32,473 nt of DNA from Jejubacter sp036620675 (GTDB lineage: Bacteria; Pseudomonadota; Gammaproteobacteria; Enterobacterales; Enterobacteriaceae), in the NCBI GenBank assembly GCA_036620675.1, contig JAZHEE010000044.1, one strand, 5' to 3'. Position numbers and translations under genes: made by a program. The notes under the pieces are model-generated. The model ran no database searches. It saw nothing but the letters and a program-made list of their open reading frames with translations, and was not told where the DNA came from. Each line of letters begins with the position of its first letter. The stretch's first letter is position 1. Below, piece by piece: positions 24,859 through 32,473 of the stretch.

Positions 24859-25605
24859 TCAGGCGCGCCAGAGGCAACTTCCACCTTTCTTTTCCACCAA
24901 ATCCAGGCGAGATTCGTGGCTCATCAACTCCTCATCGCTGGCGGCGATCACCCGCAATGACTGGGCACGCCGCACGATGCGTTGAACAGTCTCGGCTCCC
25001 TGTTCCTGTTGGGTCTCCCCTTCCATGGCAAACGTCATTGATGTCTGTCCACCGGTCATCGCCAGCCAGACATCGGCCAGAATTTGGGAGTCGAGCAACG
25101 CCCCGTGCAGGGTACGCTTGGTGTTATCTATTTCATAGCGGGAACAGAGTGCATCCAGACTGTTACGCTTACCGGGAAACATCTTACGCGCCAGCGCCAG
25201 GCTGTCGGTCACTTCGCAGAAGGTGTTGGTTTTTGGAATACCGCGATTAAGTTTGCCAAACTCATAGTCCATAAAACCGATATCGAACGATGCGTTATGG
25301 ATGATGAGTTCAGCGCCGCGAATATAGTCAATAAAGTCATCCGCCACCTCGGCAAAGGTCGGCTGACTCATCAGAAACTCATCGGCGATGCCGTGAACCA
25401 TAAAGGCTTCAGGGTCCACCAGCCTGTCCGGCTTAATATAGACGTGGAAATTATTCCCCGTCAGTCGCCGATTGATAACCTCAACGGCCCCAATCTCAAT
25501 AATGCAGTGCCCCTCGTAATGGGCACCGATCTGGTTCATACCCGTAGTTTCGGTATCGAGTACGACCTGTCTTGCTATGCCGCTATTCGTGCTCATGGCG
25601 CTCAT
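24859..25605 (-). CDS. dnaQ: DNA polymerase III epsilon subunit (3'-5' proofreading exonuclease)
   Basis: Epsilon is the proofreading exonuclease of the replicative polymerase core. All DEDDh motifs are present: LDTETTG, HNASFDIGFMDYEF, and LHGALLDSQILADV with the catalytic His and Asp. The clamp-binding motif QTSMTF and the Gln-rich flexible linker (GETQQEQGAE) precede a C-terminal segment ending GGSCLWRA that binds the alpha subunit. With the first ATG it is 248 residues; a second ATG three codons later (MSTNSG) may be the true start, since E. coli begins MSTA. It is divergent from rnhA, with only 43 bases between the start codons. Confidence 0.97.
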   Translation of the reverse strand: MSAMSTNSGIARQVVLDTETTGMNQIGAHYEGHCIIEIGAVEVINRRLTGNNFHVYIKPDRLVDPEAFMVHGIADEFLMSQPTFAEVADDFIDYIRGAELIIHNASFDIGFMDYEFGKLNRGIPKTNTFCEVTDSLALARKMFPGKRNSLDALCSRYEIDNTKRTLHGALLDSQILADVWLAMTGGQTSMTFAMEGETQQEQGAETVQRIVRRAQSLRVIAASDEELMSHESRLDLVEKKGGSCLWRA

Positions 25606-25648
25606 TTATGTCAGACTTGGCGTTTTCAATACAGGAAGTCTACCAGAG

Positions 25649-26125
25649 ATGGGTAAACAGGTAGAAATTTTCACCGACGGCTCCTGCCTGGGCAACCCCG
25701 GCCCCGGCGGCTATGGCGCCATTCTACGCTATAAGCAGCATGAAAAAACCTTTAGCGCGGGTTATCACCTGACCACCAACAACAGGATGGAACTGATGGC
25801 GGCCATCGTGGCGCTGGAGGCGCTGCGCGAACCCTGCGAGGTCGTACTTAGCACCGACAGCCAGTATGTACGCCAGGGCATTACCTCGTGGATCCATAAC
25901 TGGAAGAAGCGCGGCTGGAAAACCGCCAGCAAGCAGCCGGTGAAGAATGTCGATCTCTGGCAACGCCTGGATCGGGCGCTCACCCCCCACCAGGTGCACT
26001 GGGTATGGGTAAAAGGCCATGCCGGCCACCCGGAAAATGAACGCTGCGACGAACTGGCTCGTAGCGCGGCGGCTAATCCCGCGAGCGAGGATAGCGGCTA
26101 TCTTGCCGAGACGTCCGGGAACTAA
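25649..26125 (+). CDS. rnhA: Ribonuclease HI
   Basis: RNase HI cleaves the RNA strand of RNA-DNA hybrids, removing R-loops and primers. The ATG at 25649 gives 158 residues beginning MGKQVEIFTDGSCLGNPG, as in E. coli (155); the frame is open further upstream, inside dnaQ, without support. The catalytic carboxylates Asp10, Glu48, Asp70 and Asp134 (in NERCDELA) and the basic handle HNWKKRGWKT are present. The last 53 bases overlap the C-terminal coding end of yafS on the opposite strand. Divergent promoters with dnaQ must overlap in a very short space. Confidence 0.97.
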   Translation: MGKQVEIFTDGSCLGNPGPGGYGAILRYKQHEKTFSAGYHLTTNNRMELMAAIVALEALREPCEVVLSTDSQYVRQGITSWIHNWKKRGWKTASKQPVKNVDLWQRLDRALTPHQVHWVWVKGHAGHPENERCDELARSAAANPASEDSGYLAETSGN

Positions 26126-26843
26126 CCGTAACCCGGCACTGGCGGGTAGCGCCGACCGCCGGACGTAGCTGGGTTTTCTCACGTCGCTGTTTCATGGGGT
26201 TAAGGGTCAGTGGAATAGTACGTTTGCGCGCCACGATGAACTGTAGACAGCCCAGTGCCGGCAGGTGGGTGCTAAGCATCTTTCCCCCCTGCCGCGACCA
26301 GGGAAGCACCTGAAAACAGCCCTGATGCAGCACTTCGAAATTAAGCAGAGACAGCCAGTCGAGCTGGCGTGCCAGCGGGAACATTCGGCTGTTCCAGGGG
26401 GCTACCCGGCGACGCTGGAACGGCACCAGCTTACGTAGTCCCACCAGACTAATGGGGTTAAAACTGCTTAGTATTAGCCAGCCATCGTCAATCAGAATCC
26501 GGTCTGCCTCTCGCAGCAATCGGTGCGGATCCTGGCACCAGGAGATGGTATGAGCCAGCAGACAAGCATCAACGGAACCTGACGCGAACGGCAGATGTAA
26601 CGGATCGGCCACAACCTGCAGGTTTTGCCCTTGTAACGCCAGGTTAACCTGGTGTGAAATGGCGCAGGCGTCGGTGGCGATCTCGGCACTCAGATTGCCC
26701 ACCTTAATAAGATGAAAACCAAACATTTTCGCCAGCCACGGCTGAAGGCGCTGCTCCAGCGCATCGCGGTAATATTCCCCCCAGGGGAGTTCAGCCCAGC
26801 GGTCAGGCGCAGCGATAGTGTCAGGTATCCTTGCCGGTTTCAT
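26073..26843 (-). CDS. yafS: YafS, SAM-dependent methyltransferase family protein
   Basis: This class I methyltransferase-like protein of unknown substrate starts at 26843 (MKPARIPDT, with AAGG upstream), giving 256 residues against 240 in E. coli. An extra N-terminal frame to 27011 is antisense to gloB and unsupported. It has ADPLHLPFASGSVDACLLAHT and EADRILIDDGWLILSSFNPIS, the acidic and post-core motifs of the fold. The N-terminal GxGxG motif is poor, as in its relatives. The last 18 or so residues go beyond the E. coli protein and overlap rnhA. It is divergent from gloB by 33 bases. Confidence 0.93.
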   Translation of the reverse strand: MKPARIPDTIAAPDRWAELPWGEYYRDALEQRLQPWLAKMFGFHLIKVGNLSAEIATDACAISHQVNLALQGQNLQVVADPLHLPFASGSVDACLLAHTISWCQDPHRLLREADRILIDDGWLILSSFNPISLVGLRKLVPFQRRRVAPWNSRMFPLARQLDWLSLLNFEVLHQGCFQVLPWSRQGGKMLSTHLPALGCLQFIVARKRTIPLTLNPMKQRREKTQLRPAVGATRQCRVTVSSRTSRQDSRYPRSRD

Positions 26844-26876
26844 CACAACCTTCCGTAACGCAGTGAGAGGTATTTT

Positions 26877-27632
26877 ATGAATCTTACCAGTATTCCCGCC
26901 TTCCAGGACAACTACATCTGGATCCTTCACGACGAAACGGGAAAATGTCTGATCGTGGATCCCGGCGACGCGACGCCAGTACTGGATGCTATCCAGAAGA
27001 ATGGCTGGCAACCCGAAGGGGTTTTACTGACGCATCATCATCAGGATCACGTTGGCGGAGTCAAAAAACTCCTGGGGCATTATCCGAATTTACCGATCTG
27101 GGGGCCGCAGGAAACCCAGGATAAAGGCGCCAACCGGATAGTCAGCGATGGCGATCGGGTTACTATTTTGAATCTCGAATTTTCCGTTTTCGCGACTCCG
27201 GGCCACACCCTGGGCCATATTTGCTGGTATGCCGCCCCCTGGCTTTTCTGCGGGGACACGATGTTTTCCGGCGGCTGCGGACGACTTTTCGAAGGCACTC
27301 CAGTACAAATGTTCCAATCTTTTCAAAGAATTAACCAACTACCGGAACAAACTTTAATTTGTTGTGCCCATGAGTATACCGAAAGCAATCTGGCCTTCGC
27401 GCTGAGTATCCTTCCTGAAGATATGGATTTAAACAGCTATTACAGAAAAGTTAAAGAGTTACGCGTAACAAATCAAAAAACGCTCCCTTCAAGCCTGAAA
27501 ACTGAGCGCAAAATTAATATTTTCCTTAGAACAGAAGATTCTGATTTCATTAAACAAATCAAAAATAAAACAAACTTGCAACAACCAGTTCAACTTTTTG
27601 CATGGTTAAGGGCCGCTAAAGACAACTTCTGA
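26877..27632 (+). CDS. gloB: Hydroxyacylglutathione hydrolase (glyoxalase II)
   Basis: GloB hydrolyses S-lactoylglutathione to lactate and glutathione, the last step of methylglyoxal detoxification. The 251-residue metallo-beta-lactamase-fold enzyme has the dinuclear metal motif LTHHHQDHVGG, the HTLGHICW histidine, the CGDTMFSGGCGRLFEGT aspartate and the CCAHEYT histidine, followed by the glutathione-binding C-terminal part (YYRKVKELR...LRTEDSD). GAGAGG lies upstream of ATG. From about base 27300 to the stop the DNA is clearly more AT-rich than the first half, although the protein stays intact and family-like. Confidence 0.97.
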   Translation: MNLTSIPAFQDNYIWILHDETGKCLIVDPGDATPVLDAIQKNGWQPEGVLLTHHHQDHVGGVKKLLGHYPNLPIWGPQETQDKGANRIVSDGDRVTILNLEFSVFATPGHTLGHICWYAAPWLFCGDTMFSGGCGRLFEGTPVQMFQSFQRINQLPEQTLICCAHEYTESNLAFALSILPEDMDLNSYYRKVKELRVTNQKTLPSSLKTERKINIFLRTEDSDFIKQIKNKTNLQQPVQLFAWLRAAKDNF

Positions 27633-27705
27633 CTTTTCCTGGTTGCGCAGTTCTGACATCGACTGTATGATTGCTCGTCTTTTAAGCAACAGTTGACACA
27701 CACAC

Positions 27706-29103
27706 ATGAAGGCAAAAGCGATACTACTCGCCTCTGTTCTGCTGGTAGGTTGCCAGGGTGCAAAGCACGACGGCAACGTTCAACAGCACGCTCAGAGCCT
27801 TTCTGCGGCTGGTCAAGGTGAAGCAGGGAAGTTAACAGGTCGAGCGACCTCTGCGCGATGGACTGACGAACAGTCTTTCCTCGCGCAGGATCAAGATCTG
27901 TGGGCCTTTATAAGTAACGAGCTAAAGATGGGGATTCCGGAGAACAGCCGGATTCGCGCACAGAAACAAAAATACTTAAAAAACAAGAGCTATCTCCACG
28001 ATGTAACACTCAGGGCCGAGCCCTATATGTACTGGATAGCCGGGCAGATTAAAAAACGTAATATGCCCATGGAACTGGTACTACTGCCCATAGTGGAGAG
28101 CGCTTTTGATCCCCATGCTACGTCTTCCCGCAGTGCCGCAGGCCTCTGGCAGATTATACCGAGCACGGGGCGGCATTATGGCCTGAAGCAAACCAGCGCC
28201 TACGATGGTCGACGCGACGTGGTGGCCTCCACAACGGCCGCGCTGAACATGATGCAGCGCCTGAACCGAATGTTCGACGGCGACTGGCTGCTGACCGTCG
28301 CCGCCTACAACAGCGGCGAAGGTCGGGTGCTGAACGCAATAAAGGCGAACAAGCGACAGGGTAAATCGACTGACTTCTGGTCGCTGTCACTGCCGCAGGA
28401 AACCAAACTGTACATCCCGAAAATGCTGGCTTTGAGCGAAATTTTCAAAAACAGCAAACGCTACGGGGTTCGTTTGCCGACGGCGGACGAGAGCCGTGCT
28501 CTGGCGCGCGTCGAGGTCAATAACCCGATGACGCTGAGCAAAGTGGCCGATATGGCCGGGATCTCCGTCAGCCAGCTGAAAACCTACAATGCGGGCTATA
28601 AAAACGCCCGGCTGGGTAGCAGCGGCCCGCAGTACGTCATGGTGCCGCGTAAGCACGCCGGTCAGTTGCGGACTTCTCTGGCGGCCAGCGATTTCGAGTC
28701 GGTTCAGTCTGGCCTGCTGGCAGAAAACCGCAGCAGCAGCACGGAACGTAACACTGGCGACAGCTACACCGTACGCAAGGGCGATACGCTTTCCGGTATC
28801 GCGGCGCGAACGAACGTCAGCACCCGCGATCTGCAGCGCTGGAACAGCCTGAACAGCGCGCAAATTCGTCCCGGTCAGAAACTCAGTCTGGGCGCTGCTA
28901 CTAGCGATGAGCTGGCCAGTAACAGCCGCAGCGACAATGGGATGACCTACCGCGTACGCAAGGGAGATTCCCTCTCCAGTATCGCGAAACGTCACGGCGT
29001 GCAGATCAAAGATCTGGAACGCTGGAATGACGACACCGATAACCTGCGGCCCGGCGACCAATTGACGCTGTACGTTAAACACGATGCAACGCCGGATACC
29101 TGA
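27706..29103 (+). CDS. mltD: Membrane-bound lytic murein transglycosylase D
   Basis: MltD cleaves peptidoglycan glycan strands with formation of 1,6-anhydro-muropeptides at the outer membrane. The 465-residue precursor is a lipoprotein (lipobox LLVGC, Cys about 16). The SLT domain (about 100-245) holds the catalytic Glu (about 131) in PIVESAFDP, followed by SAAGLWQIIP and AAYNSGEGRV. Two LysM peptidoglycan-binding repeats lie at about 353-395 and 413-457 (YTVRKGDTLSGIA and YRVRKGDSLSSIA), joined by Ser-rich linkers. It lies downstream of gloB after 73 bases and ends in a strong terminator. Confidence 0.97.
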   Translation: MKAKAILLASVLLVGCQGAKHDGNVQQHAQSLSAAGQGEAGKLTGRATSARWTDEQSFLAQDQDLWAFISNELKMGIPENSRIRAQKQKYLKNKSYLHDVTLRAEPYMYWIAGQIKKRNMPMELVLLPIVESAFDPHATSSRSAAGLWQIIPSTGRHYGLKQTSAYDGRRDVVASTTAALNMMQRLNRMFDGDWLLTVAAYNSGEGRVLNAIKANKRQGKSTDFWSLSLPQETKLYIPKMLALSEIFKNSKRYGVRLPTADESRALARVEVNNPMTLSKVADMAGISVSQLKTYNAGYKNARLGSSGPQYVMVPRKHAGQLRTSLAASDFESVQSGLLAENRSSSTERNTGDSYTVRKGDTLSGIAARTNVSTRDLQRWNSLNSAQIRPGQKLSLGAATSDELASNSRSDNGMTYRVRKGDSLSSIAKRHGVQIKDLERWNDDTDNLRPGDQLTLYVKHDATPDT

Positions 29104-29116
29104 TATCCGGCCACCC

Positions 29117-29146
29117 AAAAAGCACCCGTTTCAGGGTGCTTTTTTT
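29117..29146 (+). terminator. mltD terminator
   Basis: Stem AAAAGCACCC/GGGTGCTTTT with a six-base loop and a long T-run, shortly after the mltD stop. With its A-rich left flank it can also serve the convergent yafE. Confidence 0.93.
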
Positions 29147-29153
29147 ATCCCTG

Positions 29154-29924
29154 TCACTCAGGCTTCAGCGCCTCTATCCAGATAATATCGCTGGTAAAGC
29201 TGCCGTTATCCTGCAAGGCAAAGTAACGCTGAACCTCCGCAGAAGCGCTGCGCTGATACAGTCGAATCGCCTCCGCCAGCGGCTCAGGCGTACGCATACG
29301 GGCAATCCAGGAGGAAAACTCCAGTACCAGTTTATCGGTGGACAGATTTGCTACATTCAGCCCGGCTTCGCCGACAAAGCCCAGCCATTCAGCAGCGGGA
29401 TAGTCGCGTACGTGGGAAGTGTCGCGCAACGCCTCTACCGTCTGCAGCCAGATATCCAGCACCGGATGTCCCGGTGCCGTCACGTCCATAATAATCATCC
29501 TGCCGCCTGGCCTCAGGACACGCCGTACCTCTCTTAACGCCTGTCCCACATCATGCCAGTGGTGTGCTGAATAGCGACTAATCACAATATCAAAACAGGC
29601 ATCATCGAAAGGAAGTTGTTCTGCATAGCCCTGGCAGGTGGTCAGATTCGCCAGCTGGCGCTCGTGCGCGGCGCTGGCAACCACTTCCAGCATCTGTGCC
29701 GACAGGTCATAAGCCACGACCTCCCTGACCCGCTGCGCGGCCACGAAGCTGGCATGGCCCGCGCCGCAGCCCATATCCAGTAAACGCGCGTCAGCAAATC
29801 GCACCAGCGTGCTCCCCAGCCGTTCAAGATCTCCCCCGCTGGCGTGCACGCTACTGTTCAGATAAGCGCTGGCCTGTGAGCCAAACTGTTGATCTACGCG
29901 ATCGTGATGAGTGTCGGTTGTCAT
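29154..29924 (-). CDS. yafE: YafE, class I SAM-dependent methyltransferase
   Basis: A 256-residue methyltransferase of the UbiE/Methyltransf_11 type with unknown substrate. Motif I LLDMGCGAGHAS (about 48-60), the acidic motif VVAYDLS, the FDIVISRYSAHHWHD segment and the post-core RRVLRPGGRMIIMDV are all present. E. coli K-12 YafE is usually listed at about 207 residues starting within motif I; the open frame here includes the N-terminal helix region (DRVDQQFGSQASAYLNS) expected of a complete enzyme. AAAGGA lies upstream of the ATG. It is downstream of yafD on the same strand. Confidence 0.93.
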   Translation of the reverse strand: MTTDTHHDRVDQQFGSQASAYLNSSVHASGGDLERLGSTLVRFADARLLDMGCGAGHASFVAAQRVREVVAYDLSAQMLEVVASAAHERQLANLTTCQGYAEQLPFDDACFDIVISRYSAHHWHDVGQALREVRRVLRPGGRMIIMDVTAPGHPVLDIWLQTVEALRDTSHVRDYPAAEWLGFVGEAGLNVANLSTDKLVLEFSSWIARMRTPEPLAEAIRLYQRSASAEVQRYFALQDNGSFTSDIIWIEALKPE

Positions 29925-29964
29925 GTTGTTGTCCTTTGCGTTGAGTAAAAAACGGGACAGCGCG

Positions 29965-29984
29965 GGTCTGCCCCATGGCAGACC
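29965..29984 (-). other. Hairpin between yafD and yafE
   Basis: GGTCTGCC/GGCAGACC with a four-base loop lies just after the yafD stop on the minus strand. A run of six T's comes only a dozen bases later, so it may be a weak terminator or an mRNA stability hairpin. Confidence 0.35.
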
Positions 29985-29993
29985 TGACCAACC

Positions 29994-30797
29994 TTAGCGC
30001 TTTTCAGGTTTGCCGGGTGTGAATTCGACGAGTAGCGGATTGTGATCGGAAGCGCGGGTCACCAGCACTGAAGCTTCGTAAACATTCAGGCCGCGATAGA
30101 AGACAAAATCAAGTGGGCGTCCGAAAGCCCGCCGTCGCTGATCGTCGGTAAAACGCACCTCCCGCAGCGACATTTCGCGGGCAAAACGATACAGGGCCGC
30201 CATGCGCGGGCGACTCCAGGCATTAAAGTCGCCGCCCATAATGACCGGCCCCTGATGGTGAGCAATCTGATCGCCGATAGGCCCCAGTTGTTTGCTGTAG
30301 ACATCCACTCCCAGACTGAAGTTAACGGCATGAATATTCACCACCATCAGCAGACGACCATCCGGCAACGGATAAACGGTGACCAGCGCCGATTTCGCCA
30401 GCCGCAGAATCGGCTCACGCTCACGCAGCGGACAGCAGTATACCGGATGCGATGCCGACAGCGTCATCACGCCCGAGGGATGTTGGGGAAGAACGAAGGC
30501 GGGCACCTGATCTGCCGCCAGATAGTTGCTGGTGGCGAAACGCACCAGCTCTGGCGTGGTCTGGGCCTCCTGCAACAGCACGAGCTGCGCTTCTTTACCG
30601 AAGTTTTGCAGCACGGAAAGCCAGTCGGCCCGTTGTTGTTTATAGATATTCCATACCAGCACGCGAAATCGTTCGCCGCCAGGCAGCGGCTCGCCGGGAG
30701 GAAGCGCCTTACCTATACCCGCAAAAGAGCCTGGCGGCAGAATACGCTCCGCAGGCTGGCCAGCGACATAGCGCATGGCGTAGGTTTTTCTTCGCAC
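29994..30797 (-). CDS. yafD: YafD, endonuclease/exonuclease/phosphatase family protein
   Basis: This 267-residue protein of the EEP (DNase I-like) superfamily is very close to E. coli YafD (266). The start is a GTG (30797) and the N-terminus RRKTYAMRYVAGQPAERILPP is conserved. Fold motifs are visible: RVLVWNIYKQQ (metal-binding Asn), LLQEAQT (metal-binding Glu), NIHAVNF, VIMGGDFNAWS (catalytic Asp and Asn) and the terminal ASDHNPLLVEF (Asp-His). The substrate is unknown. It is divergent from yafC and followed by yafE. Confidence 0.94.
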   Translation of the reverse strand: MRRKTYAMRYVAGQPAERILPPGSFAGIGKALPPGEPLPGGERFRVLVWNIYKQQRADWLSVLQNFGKEAQLVLLQEAQTTPELVRFATSNYLAADQVPAFVLPQHPSGVMTLSASHPVYCCPLREREPILRLAKSALVTVYPLPDGRLLMVVNIHAVNFSLGVDVYSKQLGPIGDQIAHHQGPVIMGGDFNAWSRPRMAALYRFAREMSLREVRFTDDQRRRAFGRPLDFVFYRGLNVYEASVLVTRASDHNPLLVEFTPGKPEKR

Positions 30798-30995
30798 GTT
30801 ATGCTGATGACCTCTGTAACCTTTACCCCGTTTTTACAACGGGTAATTCTTCTGTTATAGGGGTTTTAGCGGCCACTTTCAATCGCTCTAAGGCGAAAGC
30901 GCATCGCGAATCTCCCGGGATGACAGTGAGAATACGCCGTGATTAAATACCCTGACTGCTATTTTCCACCGTAACCACCTGTCCGGAAAGTGATA

Positions 30996-31901
30996 ATGAA
31001 AACGACCTCTGAAGAGTTGTGCATCTTTGTTTCTGTGGTGGAGAGCGGCAGCTTCAGCCGCGCGGCGCAGCAACTGGGTCTTGCCAACTCCGCCGTGAGC
31101 CGTTCGGTCAAGAAGCTGGAGGCTAAGCTGGGAGTCAGTCTGCTCAATCGCACCACGCGCCATCTCAGTCTGACCGAAGAGGGGGGCCGCTACTTCCGGC
31201 GCGCCCAGCATATTTTGCAGGAGATGGCAGCGGCGGAAAATGAACTACTGGAGTCACGACTGCGCCCCAGAGGGCTGCTACGGGTAGATGCCGCAACCCC
31301 CGTCGTCCTGCACCTGCTGGCGCCACTGGTGAAGCCCTTTCGCGAGCGTTACCCCGAAGTCACCCTGAGTCTGGAGTCATCGGAAACCTTCATCAACCTC
31401 ATTGAGCGTAAAGTAGACGTGGCAATCCGCGCTGGCGTACTGAGTGATTCCAGTCTGCGGGCCCGTCCGCTGTTTACCAGCTACCGACGAATTCTGGCTT
31501 CGCCAGAGTATCTGGCGCAAAATGGAACGCCCCGTAACGTACAGGATCTGGCCGCACATGTCTGTATCGGCTTTAGCGCGCCTGCCACGCTCAATCACTG
31601 GCCACTCCCCCAGGATGACGGACAACTCTATGAAGTCACGCCGACCCTGCTTTCCAGCAGTGGCGAAACCATCAAGCAGTTGTGTCTGCAGGGCAACGGC
31701 ATCGCCTGCCTGTCCGACTTTATGGTGGATAATGAGATAGCCGACGGGCGACTGGTGGAACTACTGCGCGATGTGGTGCTGCCAGTCGAGATGCCTTTCA
31801 GCGCCGTCTATTACAGCGATCAAGCGGTCAGCAGCCGTATCCGTGCCTTTATCGACTTCCTGAGCGAACGAACTAACCAGACTCAACCGGCCGCGCGCTA
31901 A
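30996..31901 (+). CDS. yafC: YafC, LysR-family transcriptional regulator
   Basis: A LysR-type regulator of 301 residues with an N-terminal winged helix-turn-helix (about 3-62: VVESGSFSRAAQQLGLANSAVSRSVKKLE) and a C-terminal effector-binding domain (about 88-295). It aligns along its length with E. coli YafC (304 residues); the targets are not established. The ATG at 30996 is chosen by that alignment; a GTG two codons earlier is possible. It is divergent from yafD, so it may control that gene or itself. Confidence 0.93.
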   Translation: MKTTSEELCIFVSVVESGSFSRAAQQLGLANSAVSRSVKKLEAKLGVSLLNRTTRHLSLTEEGGRYFRRAQHILQEMAAAENELLESRLRPRGLLRVDAATPVVLHLLAPLVKPFRERYPEVTLSLESSETFINLIERKVDVAIRAGVLSDSSLRARPLFTSYRRILASPEYLAQNGTPRNVQDLAAHVCIGFSAPATLNHWPLPQDDGQLYEVTPTLLSSSGETIKQLCLQGNGIACLSDFMVDNEIADGRLVELLRDVVLPVEMPFSAVYYSDQAVSSRIRAFIDFLSERTNQTQPAAR

Positions 31902-31924
31902 GCTAACCATGCTGGATTAACCCA

Positions 31925-32215
31925 GACTAAATGAACGCGGATACCTTAACGAACAGCTATACCGCACCGGGCGGCGCTGAAGGCTCTGGCGGCAGAACAG
32001 CGCTCTGCGGACTGCACAATTGTGGCGCTGTGCAAGATCTCACCATATATAGTCCACACAGCCATATACTGGCTCAGACACGAAAACAGGTGGGCCATAG
32101 CCGCCCATTCTCCCACGGTAGCGACGCCTACGGGGATCCGCCATGCCAGAGGTCACCGACCGGATCGCATCTGCTGGCCCACAGCCAGATAACCCCGGTG
32201 AATCCAGGAGGACAT
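31925..32215 (-). pseudogene. Possible decayed SMR-type (SugE/Gdx-like) transporter remnant
   Basis: Read on the minus strand from an ATG at 32215, one frame gives MSSWI followed shortly by LAVG, then an in-frame stop. The same frame continues with VATVGEWAAMAHL and YMAVWTIYG (AVWT codons at 32051-32062). These resemble the spaced signatures MSWI...WAVG...ITVTAM...AYAVWTGIG of SugE-type guanidinium/quaternary-ammonium exporters. With an internal stop and lost segments, no product is expected. The similarity is by eye and could be chance. The whole 31902-32362 stretch has no intact gene; dkgB, found here in E. coli, is missing. Confidence 0.25.
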
Positions 32216-32362
32216 ACAGAGGCATCTTCATACCATAACGTATGCCTGCTTTACCGTAACGAGAATATCAAACGCGATGAAATTCGCCACGCTGAAAACC
32301 TGTCAAAATATTGCCGAAAGCAGAGGATTCAGGCCTTACCAGCGAAAAAGACGCATAAGAAA

Positions 32363-32388
32363 AAGCCCTGAGCAAACGCTCAGGGCTT
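32363..32388 (-). terminator. aspU terminator
   Basis: Stem AAGCCCTGAGC/GCTCAGGGCTT with a four-base loop and a T-run on the minus strand, directly downstream of the tRNA 3' end. Confidence 0.88.
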
Positions 32389-32397
32389 ATCAATAAG

Positions 32398-32473
32398 TGG
32401 CGGAACGGACGGGACTCGAACCCGCGACCCCCTGCGTGACAGGCAGGTATTCTAACCAACTGAACTACCGCTC
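32398..32473 (-). tRNA. aspU: tRNA-Asp(GUC), cut by window end
   Basis: 76 of 77 bases of a tRNA-Asp(GUC) are present; only the first 5' G lies beyond the window. It is identical to the copy at 24656-24732 over this length. Its place next to yafC corresponds to aspU, which in E. coli follows the 5S gene of rrnH, so a ribosomal RNA operon is likely just outside. Confidence 0.95.

Noticed and set aside
31931..32371. 146-residue plus-strand frame between yafC and aspU
   Set aside because: Composition is atypical of a folded protein, no ribosome site, ends in the tRNA terminator; probably chance openness.
1..32473. CRISPR array, toxin-antitoxin or defence system
   Set aside because: No regularly spaced repeats, no cas genes, and no toxin-antitoxin pair (yafN/yafO absent beside dinB); all sizeable frames are explained by known core genes.

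Overview
The window is a piece of chromosome from a member of the Enterobacterales. Nearly every protein reads as a close relative of an Escherichia coli K-12 gene, in the order known from the thrW-proAB-crl-frsA-gpt-pepD-dinB-yafK-yafJ-gmhA-fadE-ivy-yafV-aspV-dnaQ-rnhA-yafS-gloB-mltD-yafE-yafD-yafC-aspU segment. It is not Escherichia. A complete Na+-translocating NADH:quinone reductase operon sits between dinB and yafK, yjiN lies between thrW and proA, and phoE and dkgB are absent from their K-12 positions. This fits the wider Klebsiella/Cronobacter/Enterobacter-type genera. I cannot fix the genus from sequence reading alone. Base composition is GC-rich, except for an AT-rich patch in the 3' half of gloB and low-complexity intergenic spots.

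Layout. 1-1352: edge of an integrative element. A P4-type integrase gene next to tRNA-Thr(CGU) has lost its catalytic-tyrosine end where unrelated, insertion-sequence-like DNA begins. 1521-5213: yjiN, then the proline operon proB-proA on the minus strand. 5422-7773: gpt, frsA and crl on the minus strand. 8034-11575: pepD, SOS-regulated dinB with a clear LexA box, and an APH(6)-type small-molecule kinase. 11626-17698: nqrABCDEF-nqrM, tightly packed with short overlaps. 17699-18146: a 448-base gene-free region with two adjacent perfect palindromes. 18147-24384: yafK/dpaA, yafJ, gmhA, fadE (with a FadR operator), ivy and yafV. 24385-26843: tRNA-Asp (aspV), dnaQ, rnhA and yafS. 26877-31901: gloB, mltD, yafE, yafD and yafC. 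31902-32473: a gene-poor stretch with a possible decayed small-multidrug-resistance gene, then a second tRNA-Asp (aspU), cut by the window end one base before its 5' end.

How the genes work together. Most are housekeeping functions: proline synthesis, guanine/xanthine salvage, dipeptide use, replication proofreading (dnaQ), RNA primer removal (rnhA), translesion synthesis (dinB), LPS heptose synthesis (gmhA), beta-oxidation (fadE), methylglyoxal detoxification (gloB) and cell-wall turnover (mltD, dpaA, ivy). The nqr cluster gives the cell a respiratory sodium pump in addition to whatever NADH dehydrogenases lie elsewhere. Genes are mostly single units ended by clear hairpin-T-run terminators, several of them shared between convergent genes.

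I saw no CRISPR array, toxin-antitoxin pair, defence island or convincing new system. The items most worth a second look are the broken integrase at thrW, the APH(6)-like kinase beside dinB, the paired palindromes upstream of yafK/nqrA, the AT-rich half of gloB, and the possible remnant next to aspU.
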